The notes beneath the pieces are model-generated. The model did no database searches. It saw nothing but the letters and a program-made list of their open reading frames with translations, and was not told the origin of the DNA. Below are positions 25,057 through 32,343 of a stretch of DNA of 64,000 nt, piece by piece. This DNA is from Candidatus Binatia bacterium (GTDB lineage Bacteria > Desulfobacterota > Binatia > Bin18): the NCBI GenBank assembly GCA_022820725.1, contig JAJEFA010000007.1:124001-188000 (forward strand). Reading direction: 5' to 3'. The position numbers and the translations under genes are program-made. The stretch's first letter is position 1. Each line of letters begins with the position of its first letter.

Positions 25057-26400
25057 ATGTTGTTTGGCTATTTTACTGAGCGGCCGTATCGGTGGGTCAA
25101 CGAAGACGAGGTGCTTGAGCACCGGGGGTTCTTTGCCCTGCCCAACTCGCGCTTTGACCGCGAAAAGGCTGCCGATGACTATAACTTTTTTCTGGATGAA
25201 TACTGCTATGCCGAAGAAGCCGGCTTTGATGCGCTCATGCTGAACGAGCACCACGGCAACCCCTTCTGCATGGGCAGCGTCATGAATGTCGAGGCAGCCA
25301 TCCTGGCGCGTATTACCAGCAAGGCCAAGATCGTCCTGATCGGTAATCCACTGCCCGTGCTGAAGCATCCGCTACGGATGGCCGAAGAGCTAGCGGAAAT
25401 CGACCTGATCTCGCGTGGTCGCCTCGTTACCGGCTGGGTGCGTGGAGCAGGAAGCGAGCAGTTCTTCAATAATGCCAACCCGGCCTATAACCGGGAGATG
25501 TTCAACGAAGCCCACGACTTCATTATCCAAGCCTGGACCAAACCCGGTCCGTGGCGCTACGAGGGCAAGCATTTTCACTATCGGCACGTGAATCCGTGGG
25601 CCTTACCCTACCAGAAGCCGCACCCGCAAATGTGGATTCCTGGCGTGTTGAGTCCGGAGACGGTGCACTGGGCGGCCCAGCATAACTATCCCTATCTGGC
25701 CCTGGTGACCGCCCTGAGTCCAACCTGCGACCTGCTGGACTATTACGCCGATACCGCAGCTGAAAACGGTTATCAGGCCGGCACGGAAAATTTTGCCTAT
25801 TTGATTGGGGTATTCTGCGCGGATACGGATGAAAAGGCGCAAGAGCTGGGTAAAGGGTTTGTGTGGGGTGGCGGAGCCAGTGCGTTCTCCAGACCGGAGC
25901 ATACTCTACCGCCAGGCTATAATTCCAAAAATGCCATTCGTCTGCTTGCCCAGCGTCCGAGCGGGGGCTGGGTCGGGGTTGATTCGGACCGTCTCAAGGA
26001 AGCCCAGCAGGGCCGGAGGAAAAAGAAGAGTACGAATCTGGATGAGGTCCGCCAAAAGCTGGAAAAATCGTATAAGCGCGCCCAGGACGACTACCTGATG
26101 ATCGTCGGCTCGCCCAAGACGGTCATTGAGAAGATCAAGACCATGATCCGCGTGCTGCGGCCGGGGACATTCGCCTGTTTCCAGGTTCAGGGGCCAGTCG
26201 GCAACGAAGACCGGATGAACAGCATCCGTCTGATGGGCCAGGAGGTCATTCCCGCGGTCAAAGAATACGCCAAGGAAATCGACCTGGTCGATCAGTTCAC
26301 CCGCGTACCGGGTTCGGTCAAACTCACGCCAGGAACCCGACGCCTGCCGGTCGTGGACCGCACGCCATTGAAGGACCTTGGCATGCAGTCGGAGGCATAG
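25057..26400 (+). CDS. LLM class flavin-dependent oxidoreductase
   Basis: This 447-residue luciferase-like protein has FDALMLNEHHGNPFCMGSVMN, ISRGRLVTGWVRGAGSEQF, WTKPGPWRYEGKHFHYRHVNPW and a late VGSPKTVIEKIKTM segment. It is clearly paralogous to the LLM at 60721-62070, sharing NEHH..PFC, GWVRGAGSEQ, WTKPGP and HVNPW. Its function is probably FMN-dependent oxygenation with a separate reductase. AAAGGAGAG precedes the ATG. It follows the enoyl-CoA hydratase gene, which points to a role in acyl-CoA catabolism (inference). Confidence 0.88.
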   Translation: MLFGYFTERPYRWVNEDEVLEHRGFFALPNSRFDREKAADDYNFFLDEYCYAEEAGFDALMLNEHHGNPFCMGSVMNVEAAILARITSKAKIVLIGNPLPVLKHPLRMAEELAEIDLISRGRLVTGWVRGAGSEQFFNNANPAYNREMFNEAHDFIIQAWTKPGPWRYEGKHFHYRHVNPWALPYQKPHPQMWIPGVLSPETVHWAAQHNYPYLALVTALSPTCDLLDYYADTAAENGYQAGTENFAYLIGVFCADTDEKAQELGKGFVWGGGASAFSRPEHTLPPGYNSKNAIRLLAQRPSGGWVGVDSDRLKEAQQGRRKKKSTNLDEVRQKLEKSYKRAQDDYLMIVGSPKTVIEKIKTMIRVLRPGTFACFQVQGPVGNEDRMNSIRLMGQEVIPAVKEYAKEIDLVDQFTRVPGSVKLTPGTRRLPVVDRTPLKDLGMQSEA

Positions 26401-26428
26401 GATAAATTTCCCTCACCGACGGGGGACC

Positions 26429-26482
26429 GGGCAACCACAGGGGGTTGCCCCTACCTTTTATCCCTCTCCCTCGGGGAGAGGG
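26429..26482. terminator. Double hairpin between convergent genes (REP-like)
   Basis: Two hairpins sit side by side. GGGCAACC pairs with GGTTGCCC (26429-26436 and 26443-26450), and CCCTCTCCC pairs with GGGAGAGGG (26462-26470 and 26474-26482). They separate the stop codons of the LLM and amidohydrolase genes and could end transcription from both sides. The sequences look like dispersed extragenic palindromes. Confidence 0.5.
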
Positions 26483-26499
26483 CCAGGGTGAGGATTCCT

Positions 26500-27657
26500 C
26501 TATGCCGGGGCCTCGTGCATCCGCCACGACTTCTTCCCCGCGGGTAAATTGAACAGCTTGGCGGCATTTTCCCGCATGATGTCCTGGCGTTGCTCCTCTG
26601 TGATATAGGCCGCGTGGTCGGCCAGTAATTGCTGGGAGCGCGGCCAGGTGGAATCCGTATGCGGAAAATCACTGGCCCACAGCAATTGCTGGTGCGGCAT
26701 GATATCGACCGCATGAAACGCGGTCGGGTCGTCCTGGAAAGTCATCCAGACATTGCTCTTGATATATTCGCTAGGCAGTTTTGACAGGCCGTCAATAATC
26801 CCGCCCTCGGCGTTAATCCTGGCGGCGTGGTCCATGCGATACATATAGTGTGGCATCCAGCCGGCGTCGCCTTCGGCACACACGAGTTTCAGACGCGGAT
26901 GGCGCTCGAAAACCCCACCCAGAACCATGAGGCCGACAACATCCTGGACAGCCCGGATGATACCCAGAAAATTATTCATCTCATGGCCACGGTGCGGCAT
27001 GTTCAGGCTACCCTCGCGTGAGGTCAGAATATGAAAACAGATAGGCAATTCCAGGTCGGTTGCGCATTCCCACAGAGCATCGTAGTCGGCGTGGTCATAG
27101 TCTTCGTAGATGGGCCGGCCGGGCATCATCATACCAACCATGCCCATATCCTTGGCACGCCGGAAATCCTCAATCGCGCTGTCCACACTCAAGACCGCCG
27201 TCTGCGCCAGTCCAAGAATACGGTTCGACGCTTCGCTGCACATGGCCTGTAGCCAGCGGTTATAGGCCAGCATGCAGGCGTTTTTATAGTCCGGGTCGCG
27301 GTGCATACACAGTCCCATGCCAATAGAGGCGTAGATGACTTCAGCCGCAATCCCGTCCTGGTCCATATACGGAATCCGCGCATGGCCGCCATAGGCTCCC
27401 TCGCGAATATCCGGGAAACGGATTTTTGCCGCGCGACTGTTACGTTCCGTGACCGTGAAGCCGGCACCGTCAATGAATCCCAATTGAATCGGACGCTTCA
27501 TGCCGTGGACGACAAAGGCATCCGTGCCGTCCGGTTGTTCCACGATACGCGGCGCAACATCCCGGTATTTGGGTTCGATATAGTCGATATAACAATTGGC
27601 TGGCTCACACACATGGCCGTCGGCTGAAATGATTCCTGCTGGTATCTCTTGCATCAT
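26500..27657 (-). CDS. ACMSD-like amidohydrolase family protein
   Basis: The 385-residue Amidohydro_2 protein has the N-terminal ISADGHVCEP, AEVIYASIGMGLCMHRDPDY, a central FHILTSREG, CAEGDAGWMPHYMYRMDH, and the C-terminal LLWASDFPHTDSTWP metal-site motif. The reading frame extends 120 codons further upstream, but that part is low-complexity and overlaps the leader of the divergent FAD monooxygenase. GGAGAG just ahead of the ATG at 27657 supports the shorter start. The reaction may be C-C or C-N hydrolysis or decarboxylation, with substrate unknown. Confidence 0.88.
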   Translation of the reverse strand: MMQEIPAGIISADGHVCEPANCYIDYIEPKYRDVAPRIVEQPDGTDAFVVHGMKRPIQLGFIDGAGFTVTERNSRAAKIRFPDIREGAYGGHARIPYMDQDGIAAEVIYASIGMGLCMHRDPDYKNACMLAYNRWLQAMCSEASNRILGLAQTAVLSVDSAIEDFRRAKDMGMVGMMMPGRPIYEDYDHADYDALWECATDLELPICFHILTSREGSLNMPHRGHEMNNFLGIIRAVQDVVGLMVLGGVFERHPRLKLVCAEGDAGWMPHYMYRMDHAARINAEGGIIDGLSKLPSEYIKSNVWMTFQDDPTAFHAVDIMPHQQLLWASDFPHTDSTWPRSQQLLADHAAYITEEQRQDIMRENAAKLFNLPAGKKSWRMHEAPA

Positions 27658-27799
27658 TGCTCTCCGTTCCAGATCGGATTGGTGACTATATATGCGCCCC
27701 AGAGTACGGAAAGCGTGCCCTCTTTTCAAGAAAGCAGGAGAAACGGTGATTTCTACAGGGACTTGTGGTAGGGGAGACACAACGTCAGAGGAGGGGGCC

Positions 27800-29074
27800 A
27801 TGCCAACAAACAACACACTCACCCAAGGACTCCGCGTCGGCATCATCGGGGGGTCGATTGCCGGATGCACTACGGCAATCGAACTGCTGCGCTTAGGCTG
27901 TGAGGTGACACTTTTAGAGCGCACGGGCGACACCTTGAAAGACAGAGGTGCAGGCATTGGCGTTCCGCCTTCAGTCATGGACACCTTTATTGAACGCGAC
28001 CTGGTCGATGCCGACACCCCCTTCTTCGCCGGTCATGCGTTCACACGCATCTGGCGAACAGAAAAAGAGCACCGTTACGGCTATCTTGCCTGGGACCAGC
28101 CCGCAAATTTGGCTTTGCTCAACTGGGGTGGCTTGTATAGAAACCTTCGCAAACGCGTTCCGGATAGGGTGTATCGCTCAGGGCAGCGAGCCGTGGCATT
28201 ACACGAGCGACCCGATGGAACGGTTCAGGTGGAGTTGGCCGATGGGTCCACGTCCGCATTTGACCTGGTCGTCTGTGCCGATGGCTACACCTCGCTTGGC
28301 CGACGGACTCTCTTTCCCGATATCGCGCTGAGGTATGCCGGCTATGTCTTGTGGCGGGGCTTCCTGCTTGAAAAGGAACTTGAAGAATCAGGGCCGCTCG
28401 CAAGCGGTGTCCGCTGTTTAGGCTATCCGGGCGGGCATGGTATTTTTTACTTTGTGCCAGGCTTGGACGGAGCGGTTGCGCCAGGTCAGCGTCTGGTGAA
28501 TTGGGGCATATATGTCCCGATTGCCGCCTCCGCGCTGGCCGATTTTCTGACTGACAAAGACGGCAACGCGCACTCGGGCTCGCTCCCCCCAGGCGGTATG
28601 CCCCTGGCCACGGAAGCCGAGTTGAAACGGCGCGCCTACGAACGGCTGCCCGACTATTACGCCGAGATCGTCGATACATGCCAAGACACATTTGCCTACG
28701 CCATTTATGATTGTGAAGTCCCGGCCTACCGTAAAGGCCGACTCTGTCTAGTGGGCGATGCCGGGGCCTTCGCCCGCCCACACACGGCAGCCGGCGCGCT
28801 CAAAGGGATTAACGATGCCATTGCCCTGGGCGAAGCGCTCACAACCCATACCTCTCTGGAAACAGCCCTCAGCCAGTGGGACACAACCCGGACCGACACG
28901 AACAACGATCTGGTGAGATTTGGCAACCAGCTCGGGCGGGCACTCGTCCTGGAAATTCCCGACTGGTCGCAGATGGACGCTCGGAGCATGGAGCAGTGGT
29001 TCACGTCGATCGTGACGATCAAAACCGAAGTTCTCGATCCTGACCTACAGGGCGCAGACGCCGCACGGTTGTGA
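27800..29074 (+). CDS. FAD-dependent aromatic-type monooxygenase
   Basis: The 424-residue group A flavoprotein has the GxGxxG-like GIIGGSIAGCTTAIELL near residue 15, the DG-type motif VVCADGYTSLGRRTLFP, and the FAD motif CLVGDAGAFARPHTAAGALKGINDA. The pattern is closest to 2,6-dihydroxypyridine 3-monooxygenase-like or related PHBH-fold hydroxylases that use NAD(P)H directly. A GAGGAGGGGG ribosome-binding site precedes the ATG at 27800. An upstream in-frame start would include non-conserved leader sequence. A hairpin follows the stop. Confidence 0.87.
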   Translation: MPTNNTLTQGLRVGIIGGSIAGCTTAIELLRLGCEVTLLERTGDTLKDRGAGIGVPPSVMDTFIERDLVDADTPFFAGHAFTRIWRTEKEHRYGYLAWDQPANLALLNWGGLYRNLRKRVPDRVYRSGQRAVALHERPDGTVQVELADGSTSAFDLVVCADGYTSLGRRTLFPDIALRYAGYVLWRGFLLEKELEESGPLASGVRCLGYPGGHGIFYFVPGLDGAVAPGQRLVNWGIYVPIAASALADFLTDKDGNAHSGSLPPGGMPLATEAELKRRAYERLPDYYAEIVDTCQDTFAYAIYDCEVPAYRKGRLCLVGDAGAFARPHTAAGALKGINDAIALGEALTTHTSLETALSQWDTTRTDTNNDLVRFGNQLGRALVLEIPDWSQMDARSMEQWFTSIVTIKTEVLDPDLQGADAARL

Positions 29075-29081
29075 CAAAATT

Positions 29082-29106
29082 CACGAGAAAGCGTTGATTT
29101 CTCGTG
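29082..29106 (+). terminator. Hairpin after the FAD monooxygenase gene
   Basis: CACGAGAAA (29082-29090) pairs perfectly with TTTCTCGTG (29098-29106) around a 7-nt loop, just after the stop. TTGAG follows rather than a full T-tract. Confidence 0.5.
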
Positions 29107-29164
29107 TTGAGAAGGAGTAGAGAAAGGAAGAAGAGACGGCAAGAGTTGAGTAAAGGAGGGGGTT

Positions 29165-29287
29165 ATGCTCACCATCCTTGCGATAACAGTTTCTTTTCTG
29201 GTCTTTTTGGTTCTCGTCGGCCTGCTCGCCCAACGGGCAGACCGGATACGAGACGAAGACGCTCAGGGGGAAGCAGACAGTCCGTAG
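29165..29287 (+). CDS. 40-residue single-pass membrane peptide
   Basis: This short ORF has a strong AAAGGAGGGGG ribosome-binding site 3-5 nt ahead of its ATG. It encodes a hydrophobic helix (ILAITVSFLVFLVLVGLLA) followed by a charged tail, RADRIRDEDAQGEAD. That is the classic layout of small membrane proteins that sit in the inner membrane with a cytoplasmic tail. It lies alone between the FAD monooxygenase terminator and the serine hydrolase. I do not recognise the family. Confidence 0.6.
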   Translation: MLTILAITVSFLVFLVLVGLLAQRADRIRDEDAQGEADSP

Positions 29288-29439
29288 TCGCCACCGTATT
29301 CCACTGCACGTCGGGTGAGCAATCAGGGGTGCGCTGCGGGGTTACAGCCTTCCCGCAGTATCAGGCGTGTGGAAAATCGCGGCTGACCGTTCTGGTTCCA
29401 GCGCTCGCGCGCGGGTGCTGACCAAAGATATTTGGACAC

Positions 29440-29468
29440 TTGACTCGTTTCTTGAGAAAATTTGATAA
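29440..29468 (+). promoter_or_regulatory. Possible sigma70-type promoter of the serine hydrolase/cupin pair
   Basis: TTGACT (29440-29445), a 17-nt spacer and TGATAA (29463-29468) lie 60 nt ahead of the serine hydrolase ATG. The -10 box is weak. The rest of 29288-29527 shows no gene. Confidence 0.3.
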
Positions 29469-29527
29469 CGACAAAGAGCCAAACTAGTAGTAAGGCGTGT
29501 CAGTCAGAAAAAAGGGGGAAACAATCC

Positions 29528-30688
29528 ATGACAGCAACGGCAGAACGTAAACCGGAGGCAAACAGCACTTTTCAACAGGCCGTGGAAACCACAATCCGGG
29601 AGAACGGCGAGCTTGGGATGCAGGTCGCCGTGTATCTCGATGGCGAACAAGTCGTGGATGTCTGGGGCGGTATTGCCGACGAGACCACTGGACGGGCAGT
29701 CGATGGGGATACGCTCTTCCCCTCCTTCTCTGTCATCAAGGCGACCACGGCAACCGCGCTCCATCTCCAAGCCGAACGTGGCTTGATTGAGTATGATGCG
29801 CCTATTGCGCGCTACTGGCCCGAGTTCGCGGCGCACGGTAAAGACACCGCAACCGTCCGGGATGCGCTGAGCCACCGCCTGGGCATTCCGTATATGCCCG
29901 AGGGTGTCACGCCTGAACTCATGAGTAATTATGACTGGATGGTTGATCAACTAGCCGATATGAAGCCTGTCTTTGCGGCCGGCACTCAGAATGGCTATAT
30001 GTGCTACACCTTCGGCTGGGTCATTGCTGAGTGTGTGCGCCGAACCGACCCCAAACATCGGCCATACGGCACTTTTGTGCAGGAAGAGATCTGTGCGCCC
30101 CTTGGCATTACGGACCTCTGGATCGGGGTTCCTGAAGAAGCCGAACCGCGCGTGGCACGGCTCAAGAACGCGCCTCCACTGCCATTACCGGCAGATGCGC
30201 CGATCCTGCGGGCCATGCCGCCCCAGGTCGGAGCGACTGAGGAGGTCTTCGGCCGTTCCGATATGCGACGTGGCTGCATTCCGGGTGCACACGGCATTAT
30301 GAACGCCCGCAGCTCGGCCCGGCTGTTTGCCATGCTGGCCAATGGTGGAGAGCTGAACGGTGTTCGCTTACTGTCCGAAGAGCGAGTAAAGACGTTCAGC
30401 ACCCCGCGTCCGGATACTGATCAGCCGGACACGGTACTGGGCATGGCGATCCGCATGGGGACCGCCGGGCTGTGGGTCGGTGGAGTGAAGGACCCCAAAT
30501 ACCCGTTCCGCCTTGCCGGTTTGAATCCACGTACGGTGTTCCATCCGGGCGCCGGTGGAGCGATTGCCTGGGCCGACCCGGACGCGCGCCTCGCGGTTGC
30601 GATCTGTCATAATCGCATGGTCCATAATCCCACGGTGACCTTCAAGCCCATTCAGACTGCGGTCGAGCAGGTCTTTGGGGTCGCGTAA
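29528..30688 (+). CDS. Serine hydrolase, class C beta-lactamase/EstB-like
   Basis: The 386-residue penicillin-binding-fold hydrolase has the SxxK motif SVIK (Ser68 to Lys71), a YxN-equivalent YTFGW and a GAGG segment (FHPGAGGAIAW) in the HxG-type position. Relatives are family VIII carboxylesterases and class C beta-lactamase-like proteins. No signal peptide is visible, which favours a cytoplasmic esterase. The start at 29528 follows AGGGGGAAA. The cupin gene begins 10 nt after the stop, with its ribosome-binding site next to it, so the two form an operon. Confidence 0.87.
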   Translation: MTATAERKPEANSTFQQAVETTIRENGELGMQVAVYLDGEQVVDVWGGIADETTGRAVDGDTLFPSFSVIKATTATALHLQAERGLIEYDAPIARYWPEFAAHGKDTATVRDALSHRLGIPYMPEGVTPELMSNYDWMVDQLADMKPVFAAGTQNGYMCYTFGWVIAECVRRTDPKHRPYGTFVQEEICAPLGITDLWIGVPEEAEPRVARLKNAPPLPLPADAPILRAMPPQVGATEEVFGRSDMRRGCIPGAHGIMNARSSARLFAMLANGGELNGVRLLSEERVKTFSTPRPDTDQPDTVLGMAIRMGTAGLWVGGVKDPKYPFRLAGLNPRTVFHPGAGGAIAWADPDARLAVAICHNRMVHNPTVTFKPIQTAVEQVFGVA

Positions 30689-30698
30689 GGAGAACAGG

Positions 30699-31193
30699 AT
30701 GACACTGCCGGATTCTGCAATCGTACTTCAGCGTGGAGAGGGCGACTCGGTCGCCATCGGGACCGGTACCCGGTGTACGTTCAAGGTCAGGGGGAAAGAC
30801 ACCGAGGGTCATTTCGGTCTGTTCGAGTATGTGATGGAACCGGGGACTGAGGGACCGCGTCGCCATATTCACCGGCAGATGGCGGAAATATTCTACGTGG
30901 TCGAGGGTGCAATCGAACTCCTCGTCGGGGACGAGAAGATGACAGCCCAGGCTGGAACGACCGCCCTCGTCCCCAAGGAAGCGATCCATGCCTTTTCCAA
31001 CCCAGGCGCGCAGCGCTCCGTATTGTTGATCATGTTTTGCCCGGCCGACTCGCGCGAGAAATACTTCGAGGGTCTGGCCGAACTCACCAAAGGCGGCAAA
31101 CCGCCAGACCAACGCGCCCTGCTTGAGTTGATGCGCAAGTATGACACGGAGCCAGTGGCGGAACCGCTCTATGGAGAAGCGGAGACACCGTAA
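30699..31193 (+). CDS. Cupin domain protein
   Basis: This is a 164-residue single-domain cupin. Motif 1 is PRRHIHRQMAEIFYVVEG with two His and a Glu as metal ligands, and motif 2 is PKEAIHAFSNPG with the last His. A helical tail (FEGLAELTKGGKPPDQRALLELMRKYD) follows, as seen in small sensory or dioxygenase-like cupins. AAGGAG lies in the 10-nt gap after the serine hydrolase. The role may be isomerase, dioxygenase or binding protein. Confidence 0.82.
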   Translation: MTLPDSAIVLQRGEGDSVAIGTGTRCTFKVRGKDTEGHFGLFEYVMEPGTEGPRRHIHRQMAEIFYVVEGAIELLVGDEKMTAQAGTTALVPKEAIHAFSNPGAQRSVLLIMFCPADSREKYFEGLAELTKGGKPPDQRALLELMRKYDTEPVAEPLYGEAETP

Positions 31194-31231
31194 ACGATCT
31201 GCGGCTCACACCCAAACAGACTGACAACACA

Positions 31232-31252
31232 ACCTTTCGATTCGGCGAAAGG
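31232..31252 (+). terminator. Intrinsic terminator-like hairpin after the cupin gene
   Basis: CCTTTCG pairs with CGAAAGG across a short loop and is followed by GTCTTTC. It lies about 40 nt after the cupin stop, ahead of the convergent antitoxin gene. Confidence 0.45.
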
Positions 31253-31269
31253 GTCTTTCATTGCGATGA

Positions 31270-31533
31270 CTAGGCCCATGGATTGGTTGGAGGTCGGTCG
31301 GCTCGGTTGACCCGATCGAGGTCGTCCGTGAAGCGATCATCGCTTGGCTCGGTTCCAACCCAGACGCTAAGCGCTTCGCGCAACGTTGTGTCTGAATGCG
31401 ACGGCAGCGGCGAGAGCTTGGCCACAGCCTCACCGTTTCGTTCAACGACGAAAACGTCCCTGCGGTATCGAACCTTGCCCAGGATGTCTCCCAACCTCTG
31501 AGCTAACTCCGTTGCGCTGACCTTGGTTTGCAT
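31270..31533 (-). CDS. Orphan Phd/YefM-family antitoxin
   Basis: The 87-residue protein opens with VSATELAQRLGDILGKVRYRRDVFVVERNGEAVAKL, the Phd/YefM DNA-binding fold. Its C-terminal tail (about residues 45-87) would normally bind a toxin. No PIN or Doc toxin follows on the minus strand, because the cupin terminator begins within 20 nt of the stop. The antitoxin is therefore orphaned or has lost its partner. It is divergent from a complete antitoxin/PIN pair. Confidence 0.8.
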   Translation of the reverse strand: MQTKVSATELAQRLGDILGKVRYRRDVFVVERNGEAVAKLSPLPSHSDTTLREALSVWVGTEPSDDRFTDDLDRVNRADRPPTNPWA

Positions 31534-31600
31534 AGGTACAGATTACGCACAAATATGTATTTCATGGAAGAGGAAGAGGTCTGTTGAAATCTACCTTCAA

Positions 31601-31630
31601 CTTGACCAGATCACTTGACCTAGTTAAAAT
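31601..31630 (+). promoter_or_regulatory. Promoter with repeated CTTGACC, leaderless antitoxin transcript
   Basis: TTGACC (31602-31607), a 17-nt spacer and TAAAAT (31625-31630) end 6 nt before the antitoxin ATG at 31637. The transcript would begin at or next to the ATG, and no ribosome-binding site is seen. CTTGACC is repeated at 31601-31607 and 31614-31620, a possible operator for antitoxin autoregulation. Confidence 0.55.
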
Positions 31631-31636
31631 TTACCC

Positions 31637-31870
31637 ATGAAGACAATGCTCGTGTCTGAATTCAAAGCAAAGTGCATCGCTATACTCAAGGAAGTCCATC
31701 GCTCCCGCGAGCCCATGATTGTGACGCTACGTGGGAAACCCCTTGTGACTATCCAGCCATTCGCAGCACTCCCTTCGGGCAAACAACTCGGCGGGTTGAA
31801 GGGCAAGATGACTATTCACGGCGATCTCGTCCACACTGACTCGACCGATGATTGGGACATGCTAGCGTGA
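31637..31870 (+). CDS. Phd/YefM-family antitoxin
   Basis: The 77-residue antitoxin has an N-terminal DNA-binding domain (LVSEFKAKCIAILKEVHRSREPMIVTLRGKPLVTIQP) and a C-terminal toxin-binding tail ending in DDWDMLA. Its stop overlaps the GTG start of the PIN toxin by 4 nt (GTGA), so the two are translationally coupled. It should bind and neutralise the PIN ribonuclease and repress its own promoter, where the CTTGACC repeat is a candidate operator. Confidence 0.85.
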   Translation: MKTMLVSEFKAKCIAILKEVHRSREPMIVTLRGKPLVTIQPFAALPSGKQLGGLKGKMTIHGDLVHTDSTDDWDMLA

Positions 31871-32268
31871 CGCTGTTGCTCGACACCCATGTCTGGGTTT
31901 GGTCTCAGGAGCGGTCTGAGAAGTTGGGACGACAAACGGCGCAAGTGCTACTGGACTCAGAGCACACCAACACTGTCTGTACAATATCCACGCTGGAAAT
32001 TGCTCGTCTGTTAGCCGTTGGTACAATCTCACTGGCCATCCCGCTCAGCGACTGGATTGCCCATTCTCTGAGCAGTCTGGATGCAACAACATTACCCGTG
32101 ACCCATGAGATTGCTGCCGAAGCGTATGCCCTCCCCTCCACCTTCCATAAGGACCCGGCAGATCGTATCCTCGTAGCCGCCGCTCGTCTGCATGAACTGA
32201 CCCTGCTGACGGCCGATGAACGGATTCTGCAATATCCCCATGTGCGAACAATGGACGCCCAGAGTTAG
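31867..32268 (+). CDS. PIN-domain ribonuclease toxin (VapC-like)
   Basis: The 133-residue PIN protein has the metal-binding acids in LLLDTHVWVW, STLEIARL, HKDPADRILVAAA and LLTADERIL. It is probably an endoribonuclease toxin that cuts tRNA or rRNA unless bound by the upstream antitoxin. I start it at the GTG at 31867, which gives a GTGA overlap with the antitoxin stop. An upstream ATG at 31852 would lie inside the antitoxin gene. Confidence 0.87.
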   Translation: MTLLLDTHVWVWSQERSEKLGRQTAQVLLDSEHTNTVCTISTLEIARLLAVGTISLAIPLSDWIAHSLSSLDATTLPVTHEIAAEAYALPSTFHKDPADRILVAAARLHELTLLTADERILQYPHVRTMDAQS

Positions 32269-32343
32269 ATGAGTGCTGTTCATTAGTCACATGATGAGGG
32301 AACACGCCTTGAGCGTCACACCACGCTGGGCTAACGTGTCGGC

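Noticed and set aside
26429-26482. Double hairpin as a CRISPR repeat or attachment site
   Set aside because: There is no spacer array, no repeat periodicity and no integrase nearby. It is best explained as a convergent terminator or dispersed palindrome.
27658-28017. A 120-codon N-terminal extension of the amidohydrolase at 26.5 kb
   Set aside because: It is low-complexity, overlaps the divergent FAD monooxygenase leader and coding start, and the ATG at 27657 has its own ribosome-binding site and the family's usual N terminus.
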